This document shows positions 59,040 through 64,000 of a DNA stretch of 64,000 nucleotides, piece by piece; position 1 is the first letter of the stretch, and every line of letters starts with the position of its first letter. A model generated the notes under the pieces. The model was not told the origin of the DNA and did not search any database. It was given only the letters and a program-made list of their open reading frames with translations. The stretch comes from Histidinibacterium lentulum. Its GTDB lineage: Bacteria > Pseudomonadota > Alphaproteobacteria > Rhodobacterales > Rhodobacteraceae. The stretch is from positions 124,001-188,000 of the forward strand of contig NZ_ML119088.1 in the NCBI RefSeq assembly GCF_003789055.1, read 5' to 3'. A program made the position numbers and the translations under genes.

Positions 59040-60367
59040 GCTGGCCCTTCGCCCCGTTCCAGCGCCTCGCCCGGAGGATCGCCCGCCCCACCGGCAAGCG
59101 ATCCGGCATCGAGGCCGGAGCCCCCGGTCGGCGGTGGACCGGGGCTTCCACTGTCACCGACCCCCGGAATTCCACCCTCGTCGCCCGTGGCCCAGCTGCG
59201 GCCCGTGCGACTGCGGCGGTTCTGAACTCGCCCCAGGGCGCGCGCATCGAGGAAGCCTGGGCATCGGCCCTCGTGGGCAAGGGCTGGCAGGCCCGATCCC
59301 GGCATCCTGACGCGGACACCGCGCGCACCCTCTCCGCCGCCTTCGAGCTGGTGGTCGCGCAGCACCTCGTCACCCTCGCCCGCGCCGTGGTCAGAGACGG
59401 CGAGGCTTTCGCCCGCCTGCGGATCGGCCCGGACGACCGAATGCGGCTTCAGCTGATCCCGGCGGAACAGGTGGACCCCACCTTGACCCGTGACCTGGGC
59501 AACGGCGCGCGCATCGTGTCGGGCATCGAATTCGACGCGGACGGCGAGGTTGTCGCCTATCATGTCCTTCCCGAGGCCCCGGGCACGCCTTTCACCGCCT
59601 ATCTCGCCGCCGTGCGGGTGCCCGCCCGCGACATGCTCCACGTCTTCGATCCGCTGTTTCCGGGGCAGGTGAGGGGCCTGTCGTGGCTTGCGCCGGTCCT
59701 GCTGAAGATGCGCGACCGTGACGGCGCCTCCGACGCCCTGCTGATGCAGCTGAAGACCGCAAGCCTGCTTACCGGCTTTATCCGCGACCCGGACGGCACC
59801 TTCGCCGGCTTCGAAGGCGAGGCCCAGGGGAACGCGCTCAACGTGGCGCTGGAACCGGGCGCCATGCGCATCCTACCGCAAGGCGCGGACGTGACCTTCT
59901 CGACGCCCGGCTCCGGCCTCGCCCAGGCGGTGGAATTCATGCGCGCGCAGGACCGCGAGATCGCAGCGGGCGCCGGGCTGACCTATGAGCAGCTGACCGG
60001 CGACCTCTCCGAGGCGAACTATTCGAGTGCCCGCGTCGGGCTTCTCGAATTCCGCCGCCGGGCCGAGATGCTCCAGAAGACGCTGATCGAGGGGCAATTC
60101 CTCGCCCCGCTCTGGCGCCGGTGGATCGAGGTGGAGGCGCTGGCCGGACGGATCGAGGCAACGGGCGCCGCCCGTGACGATTTCATGGCCGTCCGCTTCG
60201 TCGCCCCAGGCTGGCAATGGGTAGACCCCGCGAAAGAGGTGGCCGCTGACGTGGCCGCCATCGAGGCCGGACTGAAGAGCCGGGAAGAGGTGGTCGCGGG
60301 ACGTGGCCGGGACATTGACGAGCTGGACGCGGAACGCGCCCGCGATGCAGGAGGCGAAGCGGCATGA
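59036..60367 (+). CDS. Phage portal protein (lambda GpB family)
   Basis: A 443-residue portal, the ring through which DNA enters the capsid. Landmarks of the GpB group are LNSPQGARIEEAWASALVGK, VVRDGEAFARLRIGPDDRMR, LIPAEQVDPTLTRDLGNGAR, PARDMLHVFDPLFPGQVRGL and the tail end LTYEQLTGDLSEANYSSARV. Length is at the lower end of the family. The start overlaps the preceding gene, and its end overlaps the protease-capsid gene by four bases, so the head genes form one translational unit. Confidence 0.92.
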   Translation: MSWPFAPFQRLARRIARPTGKRSGIEAGAPGRRWTGASTVTDPRNSTLVARGPAAARATAAVLNSPQGARIEEAWASALVGKGWQARSRHPDADTARTLSAAFELVVAQHLVTLARAVVRDGEAFARLRIGPDDRMRLQLIPAEQVDPTLTRDLGNGARIVSGIEFDADGEVVAYHVLPEAPGTPFTAYLAAVRVPARDMLHVFDPLFPGQVRGLSWLAPVLLKMRDRDGASDALLMQLKTASLLTGFIRDPDGTFAGFEGEAQGNALNVALEPGAMRILPQGADVTFSTPGSGLAQAVEFMRAQDREIAAGAGLTYEQLTGDLSEANYSSARVGLLEFRRRAEMLQKTLIEGQFLAPLWRRWIEVEALAGRIEATGAARDDFMAVRFVAPGWQWVDPAKEVAADVAAIEAGLKSREEVVAGRGRDIDELDAERARDAGGEAA

Positions 60368-62133
60368 CGGTGCATCTTCGGGCGCTGACGACGACGCCCT
60401 CGACAGTGAACATGGAAGCCCGGACGGTGGAAGCCATCGTCTCGACCGGCGCAGACGTGGTGCGTCCCGGCTATATCGAGCGCCTCGACCCTGCGGCGGC
60501 CGAGCTGGGGCGGATGATCGGCGCCCCCGTGCTCGACGCCCACCGCACCGCCTCGACCCGAGATCAACTGGGAGTGATCGAAGCGGCCGAGCTGCGCCCC
60601 GAGGGTATCTGGGTGCGCATCCGCTTTCGCAGCAACGAAGCCGCAGGCGCCGTGCTGGCCGACATCGCGGAGGGGACGCTTCGCGGCCTGTCCATCGGCT
60701 ACTCGGTGGCCGAGTGGAAAGAGCAGACCGAGAGCGGGCAGCGCGTCCGCATCGCCAAACGGTGGACGCCGCTTGAGGTGTCTGTCGTCCCTGTCCCGGC
60801 CGATCCGGGCGCACACTTCCGAGCAGGAGAAACGAGCATGGAAGCCGAAACGCAGACGGCGGGAACGACCGCCGCCACCCCCGGCGCGACCCGCGCCCAG
60901 ATCAACGTTGAAATCCGCCAGCTGGCCGAGACCGCCGGCCTGACGCGCGACTGGGCGGACGAGCAGATCGACGCGGACGCCACGGTCGAAGCCGCCCGCG
61001 CTGCGGCCTTCGAGGCCATGCGGCAGCGCAGCGCCGCCCCCACCCGCACCACGCGGACGCAGATCACGGTGGATCACACCGACCCGGCGGTGATCGCCCA
61101 GCGGGCAGGGGAGGCACTCTACGCGCGGTCCCACCCGGAACACCAGCTGTCCGAGCCCGCGCGGCCCTTTGCGCACATGTCCACGCGCGACCTCGCCCAG
61201 GACTGCCTCCGCCGCGCCGGCATCCCGACCACCGGGCTTGCCTCCGATACGATCATCACGCGGGCGCTGCACACCACGTCCGACTTCTCCCTGATCCTGG
61301 GCGATGCTGTCGGCCGCGAGCTGCGCCGCGCCTATGACGCGGCCCCCGCCGAAATCATGCGGGTCGCCCGCGAGACGACGCACCGGGACTTCCGGCCTAA
61401 GCGGGCGCTGCAATTCGGAGAAGGCACCGGCTTCGAGGAGGTTCCCGAGGGCGGCGAATTCAAGCACGGCACCTTCGGGGAGTCGGAGGAAAGCTTTGCG
61501 CTGAAGAGCTACGGGAAGATCTTCAGCATCACGCGGCAGGCCCTCGTCAACGACGACCTGAGCGCCTTTTCCCAGGTGCCCGCGAAGCTGGGTGACGAGG
61601 CGCGGCGCTTCATGGCCGGGGCGATTGCCGCCAAGCTCGAAGCCAACCCCGCCATGGCGGACGGCGATGCTGTCTTCCACGCCAATCACGGCAACCTCGC
61701 CGGCACCGGCGCCACCCTGTCGCTGACTTCCCTGTCCGGCGCCCGCCTCGCCATGCGGCGCCAGACTGGCATCGACGGCGAGCTGATCGGCGTCACGCCC
61801 CGTTTCGTCGTGGTCTCGCCCGAACTCGAGACGACCGCAGAACAGGTTCTGGCCGAGCTGGCCGCCACCACATCCGAGAACGTGAACCCCTTCAGCTTCC
61901 TCGAGCTGGTGGTGGAGCCGCGCCTGACCGACCCCGACGCCTGGTATGTCGCCGCCGACCCCGCCCGTATCGACGGGCTGGAATACGCCTACCTCGAAGG
62001 CGCCCCCGGCCCGCAGATCGAAACCCGGCAGGGCTTCGAGGTGGACGGGGTGCAGATGAAGGCGCGCCTCGACTTCGGGTGCGGCTGGGTGGAGCACCGC
62101 GGCTGGTTCAAGAACGAAGGCCCGGCTGAGTAA
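60364..62133 (+). CDS. Fused prohead protease and major capsid protein
   Basis: A 589-residue polyprotein. Residues 1-156 are an HK97-type (U35) prohead protease, with His60 in PVLDAHRTAS and Ser110 in LRGLSIGYSV as catalytic pair. Residues 157-270, Ala/Thr/Glu-rich and helical (EAARAAAFEAMRQRSAAPTR), look like a scaffold segment. Residues about 270-589 are a major capsid domain (RALQFGEGTGFEEVPEGGEF, KIFSITRQALVNDDLSAFSQ, NPFSFLELVVEPRLTDPDAW). Self-cleavage would release the parts. Such fusions are known among Mu- and HK97-like phages. The stop overlaps the gpW-like gene by one base. Confidence 0.9.
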   Translation: MTVHLRALTTTPSTVNMEARTVEAIVSTGADVVRPGYIERLDPAAAELGRMIGAPVLDAHRTASTRDQLGVIEAAELRPEGIWVRIRFRSNEAAGAVLADIAEGTLRGLSIGYSVAEWKEQTESGQRVRIAKRWTPLEVSVVPVPADPGAHFRAGETSMEAETQTAGTTAATPGATRAQINVEIRQLAETAGLTRDWADEQIDADATVEAARAAAFEAMRQRSAAPTRTTRTQITVDHTDPAVIAQRAGEALYARSHPEHQLSEPARPFAHMSTRDLAQDCLRRAGIPTTGLASDTIITRALHTTSDFSLILGDAVGRELRRAYDAAPAEIMRVARETTHRDFRPKRALQFGEGTGFEEVPEGGEFKHGTFGESEESFALKSYGKIFSITRQALVNDDLSAFSQVPAKLGDEARRFMAGAIAAKLEANPAMADGDAVFHANHGNLAGTGATLSLTSLSGARLAMRRQTGIDGELIGVTPRFVVVSPELETTAEQVLAELAATTSENVNPFSFLELVVEPRLTDPDAWYVAADPARIDGLEYAYLEGAPGPQIETRQGFEVDGVQMKARLDFGCGWVEHRGWFKNEGPAE

Positions 62134-62348
62134 TGGCCCTCGACCTTTCCGAGCTGGAGACCCTGCGCGATGCCCTCCTGAGGGCGCGCGCCAAGGGCGT
62201 GCGAACCGTCGGCATCGGGGACAAGCGCGTCGAATACAGCACGGACGCGGAAATGGCCGCCGCGATCGCAGACCTGGAGGCGCGCATCCGTCGCGCCTCC
62301 GCCACCCGCCCCAGCCGGATCAACTTCACCACGAGCAAGGGCTTCTGA
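62133..62348 (+). CDS. Head-tail joining protein (gpW-like)
   Basis: A 71-residue protein: an N-terminal helix (LSELETLRDALLRARAKGVR), a short beta hairpin (TVGIGDKRVEYST), and a second helix (AEMAAAIADLEARIRRAS), ending in a basic tail RINFTTSKGF. The layout matches gpW-type connectors that let phage DNA leave the capsid and dock the tail. In lambda-like phages gpW sits between terminase and portal; here it lies after the capsid and next to xis/int. It is the last virion gene; no tail gene follows. Confidence 0.75.
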   Translation: MALDLSELETLRDALLRARAKGVRTVGIGDKRVEYSTDAEMAAAIADLEARIRRASATRPSRINFTTSKGF

Positions 62349-62349
62349 C

Positions 62350-62553
62350 ATGCCTTCGCCTGCCCCTCTCTTCGCAGACGACAAGACCGCCGCGCAGCTC
62401 TTCTGCATGAAGCCGAAGGACTTTCGCCGCCTTGTCGAAGAGGGCCATCTTCCCGGCCCGCGCGACCTTGGGGGGCTTGAGCGTTGGGACGTGGAGGAGC
62501 TGCGCCGGATCGCAAGCGGCGAGGCGATGGACAACCGGGGGATGGACTGGTGA
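62350..62553 (+). CDS. AlpA/excisionase-like MerR-type DNA-binding protein
   Basis: A 67-residue winged-helix protein (KTAAQLFCMKPKDFRRLVEE, GHLPGPRDLGGLERWDVEEL), typical of AlpA/Xis proteins, which bend DNA at the att site and may also activate int. It overlaps the integrase start (GTGA), a normal xis-int arrangement. AlpA-like regulators are a hallmark of phage-inducible islands in Gram-negative bacteria. Confidence 0.85.
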   Translation: MPSPAPLFADDKTAAQLFCMKPKDFRRLVEEGHLPGPRDLGGLERWDVEELRRIASGEAMDNRGMDW

Positions 62554-63575
62554 GCAAGTGGGGCGGAAAGCGCTACTTGATCGAGACGAAGCCCGGTTTC
62601 GTCTACGTCCGGAAGGCCGGGAAATACCTGGGCCGCATCGAGGCGCCTTATCCCAGCGCCGAATTCGACCGCCAGTATTGGGACGTCCTGACCGGCCGCG
62701 CTGGCGAAGCCTCGACCTCATGGCGGGCGCTGATCGTGTCATATCGCAAGTCTGATCGGTGGACCCGCCTCAAGCCGCGCACCCGGCAGGATTACGAGAA
62801 GGCGCTTCTCTACATCGAGGAGAAGAATGGCGCCCGCGACATGACCCGGCTGCAACGCCGGGACGTCCTCGCCATGATGGAGAAGAACACCCACCGGACC
62901 CGGTTCGCGAACTACGTGGCACAAGTCATGTCGGTTCTCTGCGAGCACGCTATCGACCTGGGGTGGATCAAAGCGAACCCGGTCAAGGGTGTTCGGCTCA
63001 AGAAGACCCCGACCGAGCGTGAGCAGCCGCATGTTCCCTGGACGAACGCGGCGGTGGAGCGGTGGCGGGCCGAAGCCGCCCCGCTGCCCCGACTGATCTT
63101 CGAGATCGGCGTCGGCAGCGTCCAGCGCCCAGGAGATTGGCCGGGCTTCACCTGGGGCGACTATGACGGCGAGTCCCTGAGGCTGACCCAGGGCAAGACC
63201 GGCAAGGCCCTTGCGCTTCCCTGCACCCCTGAGCTGCGCACCGCCCTTGAGGCCGCCAAGCGGGAGCTGGGCGCAGCGCCACACCCCTCGCGCCATATCC
63301 TCGCCCGGAAGGACGGGACGGCGATGCTCTATCGGGACGTGTCCCGGGTGATGCTGAAGGAGCGCAAGCGGCTGCACCTGACCGGCTTCGACCTGCATGC
63401 GCTTCGCTACCGTGGCGTGATGGAGCTGGCCTGGGCGGGCTGCGATGATGACGAGATCGCCAGCTTCAGCGGGCATTCCAGCAAGGACATGATCCGAAAG
63501 TATGCGGGCATCGCCCGGCAGATCATGCGCGCCAGCACGGCAGCCGAGAAGCGCAAGCTATGGGCATCGCTATGA
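62550..63575 (+). CDS. Tyrosine recombinase/integrase
   Basis: A 341-residue site-specific recombinase. An N-terminal Arm-binding part (about 1-55) and a core-binding SAM-like domain (about 56-150, WRALIVSYRKSDRWTRLKPR) precede the catalytic domain with Arg193 (GSVQRPGD), Lys219 (QGKTGKA), His283-x-x-Arg286 (LHALRYRG), His309 (SGHSS) and Tyr318 (RKYAG). All catalytic residues are there. The GTG at 62550 overlaps the xis stop. It lies 90 bases from the tRNA-Cys attachment site it must have used. Confidence 0.93.
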   Translation: MSKWGGKRYLIETKPGFVYVRKAGKYLGRIEAPYPSAEFDRQYWDVLTGRAGEASTSWRALIVSYRKSDRWTRLKPRTRQDYEKALLYIEEKNGARDMTRLQRRDVLAMMEKNTHRTRFANYVAQVMSVLCEHAIDLGWIKANPVKGVRLKKTPTEREQPHVPWTNAAVERWRAEAAPLPRLIFEIGVGSVQRPGDWPGFTWGDYDGESLRLTQGKTGKALALPCTPELRTALEAAKRELGAAPHPSRHILARKDGTAMLYRDVSRVMLKERKRLHLTGFDLHALRYRGVMELAWAGCDDDEIASFSGHSSKDMIRKYAGIARQIMRASTAAEKRKLWASL

Positions 63576-63622
63576 ACAGAACAAGCACAGAACAAGAACC
63601 TGATAACCGGACTGATAACCCC

Positions 63623-63651
63623 TTGCAGCCCTCCGCCCGGTTCTCTAAGGA
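63623..63651 (+). promoter_or_regulatory. Element-borne promoter candidate for the intact tRNA-Cys
   Basis: TTGCAG (63623-63628), 17 bases, TAAGGA (63646-63651), about 13 bases before the tRNA. This weak box lies inside the element; it, or read-through from int, must supply transcription of the intact tRNA-Cys since the host promoter is now 10 kb away. Assigned from spacing only. Confidence 0.35.
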
Positions 63652-63657
63652 AACAAG

Positions 63658-63703
63658 GGCTCTGGCGAGTTGGCGGAGTGGTTACGCAGCGGATTGCAAA
63701 TCC
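63658..63703 (+). repeat. Right attachment site (5' part of the intact tRNA-Cys)
   Basis: Identical to 53504-53549. It covers six bases before and the first 40 bases of the intact tRNA-Cys. The element side of the junction is to the left, so the 5' half of the tRNA now present here was delivered by the element, and only bases from 63704 on are the host original. Confidence 0.9.
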
Positions 63704-63737
63704 GTGTACACCGGTTCGATTCCGGTACTCGCCTCCA
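63664..63737 (+). tRNA. tRNA-Cys (GCA)
   Basis: A 74-base tRNA. The acceptor strands GGCGAGT (63664-63670) and ACTCGCC (63727-63733) pair fully, the anticodon loop TTGCAAA contains GCA at 63696-63698, the T loop reads GGTTCGATTCC, and the terminal CCA is encoded (63735-63737). It is the attachment site of the phage-like element; its 5' 40 bases are duplicated at 53510-53549. Confidence 0.95.
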
Positions 63738-63880
63738 ATATTTTGAATGGGTTGCGTGACCTTTGGCGCGTGGCCCTATAGGTGTTCACAGACGCGTTTG
63801 CCTGGTTCGATCCTTTCGGTCCCTGCCCCGGAGGATGACGATTTTCGCGGATTGGCGCTTTCGAGGCGTCCCGCGCCTTG

Positions 63881-64000
63881 ATGACGGAAGGTCCCTTGGC
63901 CGTACCTCGGATCGTCATGGTTCTGCTCGTCCGGGACGAGGCAGACGTCATCGCGGACAACCTGCGCTGGCATCTGGGGCAGGGCGTGGACCATGTGATC
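63881..64000 (+). CDS. Family-2 glycosyltransferase, N-terminal part
   Basis: Forty codons up to the window edge. The sequence VPRIVMVLLVRDEADVIADN followed by LRWHLGQGVDHVI is the opening of the Glyco_tranf_2_4 group ('R-NEa-ii-e-l-hHl-lGfdhi--yDn'). Its acceptor is unknown; polysaccharide or protein glycosylation fits the capsule genes elsewhere in the window. The ATG at 63881 is the likely start, but the family-like part begins about ten codons later. It lies outside the mobile element. Confidence 0.7.
   Translation, partial: MTEGPLAVPRIVMVLLVRDEADVIADNLRWHLGQGVDHVI

Larger units (their letters stand above)
53504..63703 (+). mobile_element. Integrated tail-less phage-like element (capsid-forming satellite candidate)
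   Basis: An integrated unit of 10,154 bases (repeat start to repeat start) at a tRNA-Cys gene. A 46-bp perfect direct repeat marks both ends. Genes inside, left to right: four small unknown genes, terminase small and large subunits, an Xre-containing cassette, portal, protease-capsid fusion, a gpW-like connector, an AlpA/Xis-like protein and a tyrosine integrase next to the right end. All structural genes found are for the head and DNA packaging; no tail, lysis, replication or lytic regulator gene is visible. This matches either a degraded siphophage or a capsid-forming satellite that borrows tails. The tight overlaps and intact frames of the remaining genes favour the satellite view. Confidence 0.8.

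Noticed and set aside
53504-63703. Reading the phage-like region as a gene transfer agent
   Set aside because: Rhodobacterales GTA clusters of about 15 genes include tail genes, lack an integrase and att sites, and are not bounded by tRNA repeats. Here an integrase, xis and direct repeats are present.

Overview
The window is GC-rich DNA from an alphaproteobacterium, most likely a Rhodobacteraceae (Rhodobacter/Roseobacter-type) chromosome. This is inferred from the Rhodobacterales-type small families (DUF1127, DUF1178, DUF4389, DUF6476, UbiK, a Hint-domain protein) and from an alphaproteobacterial-looking pcm-tolC-popZ-like gene order. No species name can be given from the sequence alone.

Layout. 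1-8472: a partial Hint-domain gene, the tightly overlapped pgeF / midA-like / lgt block, ubiK, an M42 peptidase, a YbjN-like gene, then proC, a CsaA-type RNA-binding protein and a 2-hydroxyacid dehydrogenase. 8540-15725 (minus): a complete urease operon in the order ureD-A-[HD]-B-[phasin-like]-C-[DUF1127, secreted protein]-E-F-G, that is, a nickel enzyme with its maturation set plus four extra genes. 16026-18387: three unrecognised genes and ispD. 18530-25365: ribE and a small capsule module (kpsS, a Wza/KpsD-like export lipoprotein, kpsC) with an antisense M24-fold gene that lacks its usual metal ligands. 25588-37478: a GntR-regulated uptake and catabolic cluster containing a CUT1-type ABC importer, ALDH, cupin, an amidohydrolase-type decarboxylase, a xylose-isomerase-like TIM barrel, a kelch propeller, an enol-lactonase-like hydrolase, and an unrecognised protein built of three copies of a ~50-residue repeat. 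37539-53384: an outer-membrane protein, a Tat-exported amidohydrolase, RluA-type pseudouridine synthase, rpoH, an oxidoreductase, pepF, small housekeeping genes, an HDAC-like deacetylase, waaA, a PopZ-like polar protein, a TolC-type channel and pcm.

53504-63703: a compact mobile element of about 10.2 kb. It is bounded by a 46-bp direct repeat that is the 5' part of a tRNA-Cys gene; the intact tRNA-Cys (GCA) lies at the right edge (63664-63737). The element encodes small unknown proteins, small and large terminase, portal, a fused prohead protease-major capsid protein, a gpW-like head-tail joining protein, an AlpA/Xis-like protein and a tyrosine integrase. A divergent Xre-regulator cassette is inserted between terminase and portal. 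No tail, lysis or replication gene is visible. This gene content resembles tail-less, capsid-forming phage satellites (cfPICI-like), and it is the most interesting system here. Integration has replaced the 5' half and the promoter side of the tRNA gene instead of the usual 3' half. The window ends in the start of a family-2 glycosyltransferase.
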